Assembly: GCA_002869235.1 (NCBI GenBank)
Contig: PKTI01000047.1
Coordinates: 4,092-38,441, forward strand
Length of the DNA: 34,350 nt
Reading direction: 5' to 3'
Source: Candidatus Parcubacteria bacterium
GTDB lineage: Bacteria; Patescibacteriota; Patescibacteriia; UBA1558; GWA2-36-10
In this document: positions 7,798-17,014 of the stretch, one piece after another
How the letters are laid out: each line of letters starts with the position of its first letter
Position numbering within the stretch: position 1 is the first letter of the stretch
Program-made: the position numbers and the translations under genes
The notes under the pieces: generated by a model
Databases searched by the model: none
Told to the model about the DNA's origin: nothing
The model's input: only the letters and a program-made list of their open reading frames with translations

Positions 7798-8328
7798 ATG
7801 GATATAATTAAATTTATAATAATTTTGTTTATAGTTTTAGTAGCTTTTTACTTTTTTGTGATACAAAAGAAAGTAAAAAAATCTGGAAAGTTATTGTATC
7901 GCGAAACTAATGTAAGCTTATTGTTATTATTTTTTATTTTTCTTTTGGCGGCCTTGGCGAATGTTTTGTTTGCAGGCACTGAATATGCGTCTCTGCTTTT
8001 TAAAATAAATCCTTTTGTTTTTGGTTTTATATTTTATGGAATTTTAAATTTTGCCTTTTTTAAAAAAGGTAGCCAGCTTGGAGATATTATTTTTTCAGCT
8101 ATAGTTATTGGCATTACTTTTATTTTGGATAGCCTGGAGCTTCAACCACAATTTTTTGAAAAATTTTCCAGTATATATTCTATATTGGGTATAGTATTAG
8201 CTACTGTGGCAAGTGTTTTGTCTAAATATTTTATCAAAGATTATAATTCAACCAGTGTACTAAACCCCAATAATTTATCTTTTGGTATGATTGTAAAAAC
8301 AATCATAAAGGGACGAAATAAGTTATAA
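7798..8328 (+). CDS. Multi-pass membrane protein, unknown
   Basis: The 176-residue product is very hydrophobic, with about five membrane segments (near 3-22, 40-60, 70-88, 97-115 and 123-143) and a short polar C-terminus. I recognise no family. It lies four bases upstream of the M23 peptidase gene, so the two are probably translated from one mRNA; a role at the cell envelope fits but is not shown. There is no clear Shine-Dalgarno; TATAAA at 7787-7792 ends five bases before the ATG and might be a further leaderless-type promoter. Confidence 0.7.
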   Translation: MDIIKFIIILFIVLVAFYFFVIQKKVKKSGKLLYRETNVSLLLLFFIFLLAALANVLFAGTEYASLLFKINPFVFGFIFYGILNFAFFKKGSQLGDIIFSAIVIGITFILDSLELQPQFFEKFSSIYSILGIVLATVASVLSKYFIKDYNSTSVLNPNNLSFGMIVKTIIKGRNKL

Positions 8329-8332
8329 ATTC

Positions 8333-9385
8333 ATGAAGAAAATAAAGGCATTTTTACTGCCTCTTATCATATATACATTATTATTTAGCCCTTTTAGTGT
8401 CAGCGCTGAAGAAGTGCGCGACATTGTTTTTCCTATTCAGGAAGGCTGGGGTTATAATTTTTCTGATACTTACGGAGCAGCTCGTTCTGGCGGTCGTAGC
8501 CACGAAGGTACAGATATTATGGTTGATCAAATGACTCCTTTGGTAGCGGCAGTTGATGGTAGGGTGACTTATTTGGTAGACGAGGATAAAGGCTGGGGCT
8601 TGGCTCTGTACATAGAAGACGAAGATGGATATTCATATAGGTATTTACATATAAACAATGATACTCCTGGCACAGACGACGGCAAAGAAATTCGCGCCTA
8701 TGCTTTCCCCAAAAATATTGTCAGGGGCACTAGAGTGACAGCTGGACAGGTGGTAGCTTTTGCTGGCGATAGTGGTAATGCTGAATATACGGCTCATCAT
8801 TTACATTTTGAAATGTGGACACCTGATAGAGAATCAATAAATTCTTATCCAAGCTTAATGGCAGCCATTGGTCAGCCAGTAGCTACAGAAAACACAGATG
8901 GAGATGATTTGAAAGCAGATTATCACTTTATGCGTGATTTGGAGCTGGGCAATGAAGGCGATGATGTACGCGCCTTGCAAGAATATCTCAATCAAAATGG
9001 TTTTTATGTATCTTCCTCAGGAGTAGGCTCACCAGGAAATGAAAGTGATTATTTTGGTCCAGCTACCCAAGAAGCCCTAGCTAGATTTCAAAGGGCCAAT
9101 GATATCAGCCCAGCGGCAGGATTTTTTGGGGTTATTACTAGAACTTTTGTAAATGAAGCTGGTATTATAGCTAGCGATGATGACGACGAAACTATCAAAA
9201 CAGGCTGGCTTATAAAGGAAAAATCTTCTCCTAGAGTATATTATGTAGCGCCAAATAGAGAATTAATGTGGGTAGTAAATGAAGACTCTGCTTTGCGTAA
9301 TTTTGGCGAAGATTGGAACAAAGACATCAAAGAATTTGATGATTTGAAAGAACTAGAACTGCCATTTGGAGATTATATGGTTTAG
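8333..9385 (+). CDS. Secreted M23 peptidase with peptidoglycan-binding domain
   Basis: A signal peptide (residues 1-25, ending SVSA) precedes an M23/LytM metallopeptidase domain at about 30-175. The zinc motif HxxxD is H57-D61 (HEGTD), and the second motif HLHFE has H156 and H158. The YLH at 104-106 matches the family's active-site strand. Residues about 200-275 form a PG_binding_1 domain (LGNEGDDVRALQEYL, then YFGPATQEALARFQ). The C-terminal GWLIKEKSSPRVYYVAP segment resembles small modules seen in Patescibacteria surface proteins. The protein should cut peptide cross-links in the cell wall outside the membrane, either in wall remodelling or against other cells. A terminator follows at 9452. 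Confidence 0.93.
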   Translation: MKKIKAFLLPLIIYTLLFSPFSVSAEEVRDIVFPIQEGWGYNFSDTYGAARSGGRSHEGTDIMVDQMTPLVAAVDGRVTYLVDEDKGWGLALYIEDEDGYSYRYLHINNDTPGTDDGKEIRAYAFPKNIVRGTRVTAGQVVAFAGDSGNAEYTAHHLHFEMWTPDRESINSYPSLMAAIGQPVATENTDGDDLKADYHFMRDLELGNEGDDVRALQEYLNQNGFYVSSSGVGSPGNESDYFGPATQEALARFQRANDISPAAGFFGVITRTFVNEAGIIASDDDDETIKTGWLIKEKSSPRVYYVAPNRELMWVVNEDSALRNFGEDWNKDIKEFDDLKELELPFGDYMV

Positions 9386-9451
9386 AGTTGTTACTTTTTG
9401 TTTTTATTGTCGTTGTATATAATAAAAGCATGGGATTTTTTCAAGAGTCAT

Positions 9452-9472
9452 AGAGCAAGGCTCTTGTTTTTT
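9452..9472 (+). terminator. Intrinsic terminator after the M23 gene
   Basis: AGAGC (9452-9456) pairs with GCTCT (9460-9464) around AAG. The wider pairing CAAGAG/CTCTTG includes the same arms. A T-tract follows. Confidence 0.75.
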
Positions 9473-9486
9473 ATTTGGCCAAAAAA

Positions 9487-9495
9487 TGTTATAAT
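9487..9495 (+). promoter_or_regulatory. Promoter of the macroglobulin-like gene
   Basis: TGTTATAAT is a perfect extended -10. The predicted start near 9502 leaves a leader of about 39 nt. No good -35 or Shine-Dalgarno is visible. Confidence 0.6.
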
Positions 9496-9540
9496 ATAGG
9501 CGTCTTATATATAAAAATAAAATCACTAAAACAATAAGTT

Positions 9541-12500
9541 ATGTTTAAAGCAAAAGTTTGGACACCCATAATAGCGGTTTTTCTAATAGCTGCTGTATTA
9601 CTGGGTTATTTTTATTTTGGCTTTGGTAAAAATTTGGTACCTGATACACCAGACAATTTTTCCAAGCTGGTCATCAACACGGCTTACGCACAGGACAATT
9701 TTGAAGTAGAAGCAGCCTCAATTGATAGTACAGGCATAGATAGCGGTACTACCTTTATGATCAAGAGTAAAGATGCGATTTCTAGCCTTGATTCTTTGGC
9801 TGATAATGTCAGATTTTATCCAGAAGTTGATTATGAAATTACCCAAATTGATGAGCACAATTTCAATGTAATTCCCAAAAACCCCTTGGAAACCAGAAAA
9901 GTTTATCGTCTAGCTATTGATTCAAAGTATATTGATGAAGATGGCCTTGAACAAAAAAGAGATTATTCTTGGGCCTTTCAAGTCAAGGATGAATTCAAGG
10001 TTTATGGTACTTTGCCTCGTGACAAGGCTACTAATGTTCCTACCAACACCGGTATTGAGCTCAATTTTAGTCACGAAAACGTCGTAAACTATGAAGAGAA
10101 TTTTAGCATTGAGCCAAAGGTAAACGGACGCTTTGAACTTCACAAAAGAACACTGGTTTTTGTACCAGAAAAATTGGATCCAGGAATGATTTATAAAATC
10201 ACCATGAAAAAAGGAGTAGGAGTTGATCAGAGCACAACAGCCTTATCAGAAGACTATTCTTTTTCTTTTGAAACCAGTCCTACCAACGAACAAAGAGAGC
10301 ATACGCCTAGTTCAAGTTTTGGCTTTAACGTAGAATTCAATGAATTTCCTGACACCATGGAGCCAGCTCTTTCCGTGAGGACTTACAATGTAGACCAAAC
10401 AGAGTTTCCAGTCAGAGTATATGCCTTCAAAAGTGTTGATAATTTTTTGACAGCACTGGAAAAGACAAATGATTATCCTTATTGGGCTAGTTATTCTAGA
10501 AGTGCCAACCAGGTTGATAAATCAAACTTACAGGAAATAGGAAACTATAATCTTTCTTTATCAGAATATGATAGAGCCAAGTACTTGGTTTTGCCAGATA
10601 CCTTGCCCAAGGGATTTTATTTGGTAGAAACAGAATACCAAGGCAGAAACAGTCAGGCTTATATCCAGGTTAGCAATGTAGCTGCTTTTTCTAGTATTAC
10701 AAACACAGACACCCTAGTCTGGGTAAATAGCCTAGATACAGGTGGGCCCGTAAATGACGCTACAGTACAAGTAGCTGGCACAAATGTTCAGGCTAAGACA
10801 AATGATCAAGGTGTAGCTACTTTTGATAGTCGTCAGGCATTTGCCATCAATGATGATAATCAGGAAAAAGCTAGAAAAAATAGATTTTTAAAAATTCAAT
10901 CTGCTGATTCTATAATGGTAGTACCATTTTGGTTGTATCAAGGTTATCTCAGTTCAAGTAGTAATACAGATTTTTATTGGCATCACTTCTATACCGATAG
11001 AACCATGTATCAGCCAACTGATATGATCAATTTTTGGACTTTTATAAAACCCAGAAATAGTCAGAGAATTAGTGGTAAGGCCAAAATACGTTTGACCAAT
11101 AGTCGTTATTACAATTATTATAATGAACCAATCCCTATAGTTGAACAAGAACTTGATCTTGATGCCAATAATACTGCTATAGGAAATTTAAAAATAGACA
11201 ACCTTACTCCTGGTGGTTATAGCCTACAGCTTTTGGTAGATGATGAAATTGTTTATAGCAAATACATTAGTATTCAGACATATACCAAGCCAGCTTACCA
11301 GATAGAGGTGACTCCACAAAAACGGGCAGTATTTGCTGGCGAAGATGTGGTAATGGATATAGAAAGTACATTTTTTGAAGGTACTCCAGTAGCTGATCTG
11401 GAATTAAAATATAACACTGACACGAAAATTATTACTGATCAGTTGGGTAGAGCTCAAGTAGTGTTGCCTACTTCATATACGGATTGTTCTATAAGTAGTG
11501 GCTATTGTAATTCGGTCACTTCAAAGGGAATAAACGTATCTCCTGTCAAAGGCGAAGAAGGAGAAATCACAGCTTATGCTAGCACTAGGGTCTATGGTCC
11601 TCATGTGATGGCTAATGTAAGATTCAACAAAGAAAAAGACAGTAGTCAGGCCACTATAACTACATCAGTAAATGATATAGACTTGGACAAGATAAATATA
11701 GATGGAGAATTTAATCCTCAGGCAGGACCGTCAGCTAACAAAAGTCTTCAAGCAAAAATTACAGAGGTTACTTATGAAAAAGAAGAAACAGGCGAGTATT
11801 ATGATTTTATCAATAAGATAGTTAGAAAAACTTATAAGTATAACAGGATTGAGACTCCATTTGGTGAGTATTCAGGTACTACAGATCAGAATGGTGAGCA
11901 TGTTTACAATCTTACAGTAGACAAGGATAAAAGTTATTACGTAAATGTTTCCGTAGACGATGGACAGGGTAGGCACGACGTGAAAAGAGCTTATCTTTAT
12001 TCACGTTATGCCCGCACTAGTAGTTACGACAGCTACCGTTTGGTACTAAAAGATACTTCTGATTATAATTTTGCTGTTGGTGAAAAAGTAGAGTTTGAAT
12101 TTTTGAACAATGAAGTACTTTTGCCAGAAGAAGATCAAAGAAATTATCTCTATTACAATTTGCAAAATGGTTTGATGGAATATCAAACCAGTAATAGCCC
12201 AGAATATACCTTCAACTTCAAGGCAGATCACATACCAAATATTTATTCCAAAGGTGTTTGGTTCAATGGTATAACTTATCATGTTAGCTCCAACTATAGA
12301 TATTTTTATGGCTTTAGTGGAGGTGGTAGTAGCCTAGTTGCCTTTGATGCTGAGAGCAAACGTTTGAATATTGATATTCAAACGGACAAGACGGATTATG
12401 TGCCTGGTGAGGATGTAAATATTTCTGTCAAAGTGACTGATCAAAATGGTCAGCCTGTTCAGTCTAGTGTAAATATCAATCTAGTTGACGAAGCTTATTA

Positions 12501-14919
12501 TCAGCTCAGACAGGAGAGTGTAGATACTCTAAATAGTATTTACAATGTGCGCTTGAGTTCAGGTGAGCTGACTCAATATAGTTCACATAAATCAGCCGAG
12601 GCTCTTGGAGCCGATTCTATGGCTGAAGGCGGTGGCTGCTTCTTGGCTGGTACCAAGATAAAGATGGCCGATGGCAGCCAAAAAAATATAGAAGATGTAC
12701 AAATTGGCGATGAAGTGCTTACCTTTTCTGATGAAAAAAATCATCAATTAACCTCAGCCAATGTAGTGGACACAATTTCTCATACAGTGGATGGCTATTT
12801 GGTCATCAATGGATACCTCAAGGTAACCCCAGAGCATAGAGTATTTGTAAATGGTGCTTGGCAGATGATAGGTGAGGCTCAGATAGGTGATTATTTGCTC
12901 AACGAAAAAGGAGAAGGGGTTTTGATTGAAAGCATTGAGGTGGTTATGGATACGGTCAAAGTTTATAATCTAAGCGTCGAACCATACAATACCTATATTG
13001 CCGATGGCATATATGTACACAACCAAAAAGGTGGTCCTCGTGAAGAGTTTGTTGATAATGCTTTGTTTACCTCTTTGGTGACCAATTCAAGTGGGCAGGC
13101 CAGTACTAGCTTTACTTTGCCGGACAACATCACTTCTTGGCGTATTACTAGTCAGGCTCTAAACAATAGTTTGTATGCTGGTTCAAATACAACTAACATC
13201 AATGTGTCTTTGCCAGTATTTGTAGAGCCCAGTTTTGCCAAAGAATATTTGGCCTCAGATGATCCCATAGTAAAGCTCAGAGCTTATGGCAAAGCTCTTA
13301 GTTCAGGAGACAATGTAGAGTTTTCTTTGTCAGCTGAAAGTCTTGATTTTTCCCAGGACAATATGAGTGGCAAAGCCTTTCAAGCAAATTATATTGACCT
13401 ACCAACCCTTAGTTTGGGACAACACAAAATAAATTCAACTGTAGAATTTGCTGATTATAAAGACACAGTCATAAAACCTATTGAAGTAGTAGAATCAAGA
13501 TTAAGAGAAAGTATTCAAAATTTTTATACACTAGAAAAAGGTCTTCAGCCTCAGGGTAGTGAGCAGTATAGAACCAACTTGACATTTAGCGACAGGAATC
13601 AGGGTATGCTCTACCGTGACCTTAGATGGTTGTCATGGACATACGGTGATAGAGTAGATCAAGAATTGTCACGCGTCTTGGCTAGGGACATGCTAGAAGA
13701 GTATTTTGATGAAACCCCATACTATAATTCAAAATTTGAATCTGGTAATTATCAACTCAATGATGGCGGCATAGCTCTTTTGCCTTATAGTGGTTCAGAA
13801 TTTGAATTGAGTGCTCGCTTGGCTTATGTAGCAGCTGATGAATTTGATAAAATAAATTTGGCCAATTATTTTTATGGAATATACAATTCTGAAAATTCCA
13901 ATCAAGAACAGGTGGCTCTGTCTTTGTTTGGTCTAGCCAGTTTAAATGAGCCAATACTCTTACCTCTTCAGGCTTTTGCCAAATTGGATACTTTGACGCC
14001 AAAAGAAAAACTTTATGTTGGTCTAGGTGCTTACAGACTTGGCGATATTGAATTGGCACGACAGCTTTATTTTGAGGTTATGGGACAAAATGCTGAAGAA
14101 ATGGGCGATATGTATACTAGATTGAAAGTTGGCGAAGACGAGGATAGTTATTTGGAGCACACTTCTTTGGCAGCAATACTATCTGCAGCTGTCAATGATA
14201 AATATCATGAATCATTGTGGCAATATGTTCAAGATCATCGTAGCAAAGATATATTGCTTAATTTGGAAAAATTGAGTTATGTTTCTGGACTATTACCAAA
14301 CTTGAACCCAGGAGAAGTGAAGTTTAAGGTAAAAGTCGCTGGTCAAGAAATAGAAAAAACACTGTCTCGTGGTGCTACCTATAGAATTTCAGTTAGCCCA
14401 GAGGATTTACAAAATATTGAGTTTTCTGATATTGAGGGTAGAGTTGGTTTAGTCACTTCTTATGAAGTGCCTATGGTATCTTTGCCAGCAGGAGGGAGTG
14501 ATTATTTGAATCTTCGTAAGGAGTATTATGTAGACGGTGAAAAGACCAACAACTTCAAGGAAAATGATTTGGTAGAAATTAGGATTTATCCTGGCATTGC
14601 CAATGACGCGGTAGAGGGCTCTTATCAGATTACCGACTTAGTTCCTAGTGGTATGTCACCAATAACAGGATACTATTATAGAGGAAGAACCAATCGTTAT
14701 GATTCATGCCTTCGTTATCCTTATAATATTGATGGCCAGAGGGTAAAGTTTATAGTCAACAATAGATGGACAAGCAATTGTAGTGATTATTTCAGATATT
14801 ATGCTAGAGTAGTCAATCCAGGTACCTATACATCTGAGCCAATCTTAATACAAAATTATAAAGACAGTTCAATTTTTGATTATTCTGATAGTAGTCAAGT
14901 TATTATTGATCGTCCATGA
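9541..14919 (+). CDS. Alpha-2-macroglobulin-like surface protein with embedded Hint domain
   Basis: The 1792-residue protein is anchored by an N-terminal membrane helix (about 8-28). Two Ig-like (Big_5) domains cover about 60-250, and an MG2 domain with YTDRTMYQPTDMINFWTF lies near 480-575. An MG6-type segment (INLVDEAYYQL) lies near 980. A 129-residue Hint domain (C1033-N1161) comes next, followed at once by the A2M family domain (FTLPDNITSWRITSQAL, about 1190-1206). The Hint domain therefore sits where macroglobulins carry the bait region. The place of the thioester motif (YGCxEQ) reads TYGDRVDQELS (1367-1377) without cysteine, so covalent trapping is unlikely. Bacterial members are thought to trap proteases near the envelope. 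No pbpC is adjacent, unlike the YfhM/PbpC pair. The stop overlaps the next gene (ATGA). Confidence 0.92.
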   Translation: MFKAKVWTPIIAVFLIAAVLLGYFYFGFGKNLVPDTPDNFSKLVINTAYAQDNFEVEAASIDSTGIDSGTTFMIKSKDAISSLDSLADNVRFYPEVDYEITQIDEHNFNVIPKNPLETRKVYRLAIDSKYIDEDGLEQKRDYSWAFQVKDEFKVYGTLPRDKATNVPTNTGIELNFSHENVVNYEENFSIEPKVNGRFELHKRTLVFVPEKLDPGMIYKITMKKGVGVDQSTTALSEDYSFSFETSPTNEQREHTPSSSFGFNVEFNEFPDTMEPALSVRTYNVDQTEFPVRVYAFKSVDNFLTALEKTNDYPYWASYSRSANQVDKSNLQEIGNYNLSLSEYDRAKYLVLPDTLPKGFYLVETEYQGRNSQAYIQVSNVAAFSSITNTDTLVWVNSLDTGGPVNDATVQVAGTNVQAKTNDQGVATFDSRQAFAINDDNQEKARKNRFLKIQSADSIMVVPFWLYQGYLSSSSNTDFYWHHFYTDRTMYQPTDMINFWTFIKPRNSQRISGKAKIRLTNSRYYNYYNEPIPIVEQELDLDANNTAIGNLKIDNLTPGGYSLQLLVDDEIVYSKYISIQTYTKPAYQIEVTPQKRAVFAGEDVVMDIESTFFEGTPVADLELKYNTDTKIITDQLGRAQVVLPTSYTDCSISSGYCNSVTSKGINVSPVKGEEGEITAYASTRVYGPHVMANVRFNKEKDSSQATITTSVNDIDLDKINIDGEFNPQAGPSANKSLQAKITEVTYEKEETGEYYDFINKIVRKTYKYNRIETPFGEYSGTTDQNGEHVYNLTVDKDKSYYVNVSVDDGQGRHDVKRAYLYSRYARTSSYDSYRLVLKDTSDYNFAVGEKVEFEFLNNEVLLPEEDQRNYLYYNLQNGLMEYQTSNSPEYTFNFKADHIPNIYSKGVWFNGITYHVSSNYRYFYGFSGGGSSLVAFDAESKRLNIDIQTDKTDYVPGEDVNISVKVTDQNGQPVQSSVNINLVDEAYYQLRQESVDTLNSIYNVRLSSGELTQYSSHKSAEALGADSMAEGGGCFLAGTKIKMADGSQKNIEDVQIGDEVLTFSDEKNHQLTSANVVDTISHTVDGYLVINGYLKVTPEHRVFVNGAWQMIGEAQIGDYLLNEKGEGVLIESIEVVMDTVKVYNLSVEPYNTYIADGIYVHNQKGGPREEFVDNALFTSLVTNSSGQASTSFTLPDNITSWRITSQALNNSLYAGSNTTNINVSLPVFVEPSFAKEYLASDDPIVKLRAYGKALSSGDNVEFSLSAESLDFSQDNMSGKAFQANYIDLPTLSLGQHKINSTVEFADYKDTVIKPIEVVESRLRESIQNFYTLEKGLQPQGSEQYRTNLTFSDRNQGMLYRDLRWLSWTYGDRVDQELSRVLARDMLEEYFDETPYYNSKFESGNYQLNDGGIALLPYSGSEFELSARLAYVAADEFDKINLANYFYGIYNSENSNQEQVALSLFGLASLNEPILLPLQAFAKLDTLTPKEKLYVGLGAYRLGDIELARQLYFEVMGQNAEEMGDMYTRLKVGEDEDSYLEHTSLAAILSAAVNDKYHESLWQYVQDHRSKDILLNLEKLSYVSGLLPNLNPGEVKFKVKVAGQEIEKTLSRGATYRISVSPEDLQNIEFSDIEGRVGLVTSYEVPMVSLPAGGSDYLNLRKEYYVDGEKTNNFKENDLVEIRIYPGIANDAVEGSYQITDLVPSGMSPITGYYYRGRTNRYDSCLRYPYNIDGQRVKFIVNNRWTSNCSDYFRYYARVVNPGTYTSEPILIQNYKDSSIFDYSDSSQVIIDRP
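12637..13023 (+). other. Hint (intein-like) domain within the macroglobulin-like protein
   Basis: It begins with the block-A signature CFLAGTKIKMADGS (C1033 as splice-site nucleophile), contains GDEVLTFS, and has block B TPEH (T1096, H1099). It ends NTYIADGIYVHN (H1160, N1161). No homing endonuclease is present. The residue after the C-terminal Asn is Gln, not Cys, Ser or Thr, as in A-type bacterial intein-like domains. Cleavage at either end, rather than clean splicing, is therefore the likelier reaction. Confidence 0.93.
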
Positions 14920-15818
14920 ACAAAATAAACTTTAAGTTTATAATAATTGCATCAGCGATAGTTATTATCGCTGGTGTAATTTTGTTTTATCAAAAAAATG
15001 AAGATAGTGTACAGCCCTTTGATAAGGAAAAGGTAGTAAAAGAATACCAGGCTGTTTTAGTAGAATCTGATTACAATTTATTTTATGCCTCTCTGGAACA
15101 AGTAGATAAGTTTGATATCAAAAAAGATATAAGAGGAGCTATCGTGCCCCATCATGAAGTAGCTAGTGATTATTTGGCCAACTTTTTTTATAGTTTGTCT
15201 GAAAATCAAGATGTAGATACTTTTATAATCTTAGGACCCAACCATAGAGATTTTGCTGCTTGGCCAGCTGTCTCAGCTGAGGTATACTGGCAAACAGATT
15301 TTGGCATCATATATCAAAATGAAGAAATTTTAAGCCCTTTAGTAGAGAGTTGGCAAGTAGTTTATGACAAAGATAATTTTTTGCCAGAGCATTCTATTAA
15401 GGTTATTATGCCTTTTGTAAAAAATTATTTTCCTGAAGCTACTGTGGTGCCTATTATTTTGACCTCCAGACACGATCAAGTTATGTCCAGGGAGCTGGCA
15501 GAAAAATTAGCAGTGTATTTGGAAGACGACAAAACAGTCTTACTTTCATCTTTGGATTTTTCTCATTATCTTAATATAGAGACTGCCAGGCAAAATGATA
15601 AAATTACTTTGCAGGCCATTTATGACAAAGATTATAATTTGATATCTAATTTCAATAGCGACTATTTGGATTCACCGCCAAGTTTGATTACCCTACTTGA
15701 GACGATGGACTTGCTGGATAGTAGTGGTTTTGAGCTTGTCTACAATAGTAACTCAGGTGAAATATTGGGCGGAAACATGAATACAACCAGCTATATAATT
15801 GGATATTTTTCCAAATAG
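14916..15818 (+). CDS. MEMO-family protein (AmmeMemoRadiSam system protein B), membrane-anchored
   Basis: The 300-residue product belongs to the MEMO family, related to class III non-haem dioxygenases. Family motifs are PHHEVASDY (H79/H80), LGPNHRDFA (H110), LPEHSIKV (H159) and SSLDFSHYL (D214, H217). The C-terminal cysteine of some members is not seen near LGGNMNTTSYIIGYF. An N-terminal membrane helix (about 7-25) is an addition relative to cytoplasmic members and puts the domain outside the membrane. The start codon overlaps the macroglobulin-like stop by four bases, so the two are translationally coupled and probably act in the same compartment. The AMMECR1 and radical-SAM partners are absent from the window. 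The substrate is unknown. Confidence 0.88.
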   Translation: MNKINFKFIIIASAIVIIAGVILFYQKNEDSVQPFDKEKVVKEYQAVLVESDYNLFYASLEQVDKFDIKKDIRGAIVPHHEVASDYLANFFYSLSENQDVDTFIILGPNHRDFAAWPAVSAEVYWQTDFGIIYQNEEILSPLVESWQVVYDKDNFLPEHSIKVIMPFVKNYFPEATVVPIILTSRHDQVMSRELAEKLAVYLEDDKTVLLSSLDFSHYLNIETARQNDKITLQAIYDKDYNLISNFNSDYLDSPPSLITLLETMDLLDSSGFELVYNSNSGEILGGNMNTTSYIIGYFSK

Positions 15819-15827
15819 TCTAATATT

Positions 15828-15862
15828 AGCTATTATTTGGTTTGACTAGAGCTATTATTTGG
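15828..15862 (+). repeat. 13-bp direct repeat upstream of the glycosyltransferase gene
   Basis: AGCTATTATTTGG occurs at 15828-15840 and 15850-15862, one 22-bp period apart (two helical turns). Between them TTGACT (15842-15847) could serve as a -35 with CAAAAT (15865-15870) as a -10. The pair could be an operator flanking a promoter or a chance small duplication. Confidence 0.5.
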
Positions 15863-15879
15863 GGCAAAATAAACTACAT

Positions 15880-17013
15880 ATGAAAATAGTTGTCGCTACA
15901 GCTTTATATCCACCGGAAATAGAAAATTTGTCTACTTATAGTCAAGACATAGCTTCTTTTTTGGCCGAAAAACACCAGGTCAAAGTTTTGGCTTATGCCA
16001 ATGAAGTAGAGGAAAGCTCAGGTTTTCAAATACACACTATTAGCAAAAAACAACCACTGTGGTTGAGATTGATAAAATATACTATCAAGCTTTTCTCTTT
16101 ATCTAGAAAAGCAGACATTATTTATGTACAAAATTCTGTTGCAGTTGGCTTGCCAGCCATAATAGTAAAGATATTGTCGGGCAAAAATGTGATTATAAAT
16201 TTTTCCGAAGATGAAGCTTGGAAAAGAGCTATCAACTTATCCTTGACTACAAAATCTTACAATGACTTTATCCGTAGTAGCGCCAAGCAAAAGCTTGGCA
16301 ATATTATGAAGCTACAAGCTTTTATTTTGCGCAATGCTTCTGCTGTAATAGTGCCATCCAAAACATTGGGAGAAATTATTAGTGATGTCTATGGACTCAG
16401 AGAACAAAAAGTTTTTGTAAATTATATTGCTGAACACAGCGAACAAAAATTACCTTTTGATATAGACAAAAACAATTATCAGATTTTTACGGCAGCACCC
16501 TTGCTGGAGTATGCAGGTCTAGAGGCAACAATAAAAACTCTAGCTGTATTGATCAGAAATTTTCCTGAGGCCAAATTACTTATAAGTGGAGATGGTCCAG
16601 CCAAGGAAAGTCTCAAGAGATTGGCCAGCGATTTGGAGATTTCTGATAAGGTGGATTTTTTGGGCAAAATTTCTTTGGCCCAAAATTGGTATTTATATAA
16701 GAGCTCTGGTGTATATGTTTATAATTTTAAGGCCAATGATTTTTCTCACAACATTTCAACTGCTTGGCTAGCAGAGCTTCCAGTGGTAGGGGCTGATACT
16801 GAGGTAGCCAGAGAGATGAGCTCTGACCATGGAGCTATATTGTTTTTCAAACCAAATGACAGCAGAGATATGTCTCAGAAAATAACCAATATTTTTGAAG
16901 CACAAGAATTAAAAAATAAACTTATTTTGTCTGCCAGAGAAAACTTGCAAAAGAGATTTTCTTGGTCAGCGCATCTAGCAATATTAGAAAATATTTTTCA
17001 ATCATTTAAATAA
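15880..17013 (+). CDS. GT4-type glycosyltransferase
   Basis: The product is 377 residues from the ATG at 15880. I prefer this start because it begins directly with the first Rossmann strand (MKIVVATALYPPEIEN), whereas the frame upstream only offers a TTG with no ribosome site. The N-terminal acceptor-binding domain is followed by the donor-binding Rossmann domain, with LLISGDGPAKESLKRLASDL and VDFLGKIS typical of GT-B family 4 enzymes. It should transfer a nucleotide-activated sugar to a lipid- or glycan-linked acceptor at the cytoplasmic face of the membrane. The following gene starts two bases after the stop, so both are in one unit. Sugar and acceptor cannot be told from sequence. Confidence 0.88.
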   Translation: MKIVVATALYPPEIENLSTYSQDIASFLAEKHQVKVLAYANEVEESSGFQIHTISKKQPLWLRLIKYTIKLFSLSRKADIIYVQNSVAVGLPAIIVKILSGKNVIINFSEDEAWKRAINLSLTTKSYNDFIRSSAKQKLGNIMKLQAFILRNASAVIVPSKTLGEIISDVYGLREQKVFVNYIAEHSEQKLPFDIDKNNYQIFTAAPLLEYAGLEATIKTLAVLIRNFPEAKLLISGDGPAKESLKRLASDLEISDKVDFLGKISLAQNWYLYKSSGVYVYNFKANDFSHNISTAWLAELPVVGADTEVAREMSSDHGAILFFKPNDSRDMSQKITNIFEAQELKNKLILSARENLQKRFSWSAHLAILENIFQSFK

Positions 17014-17014
17014 A

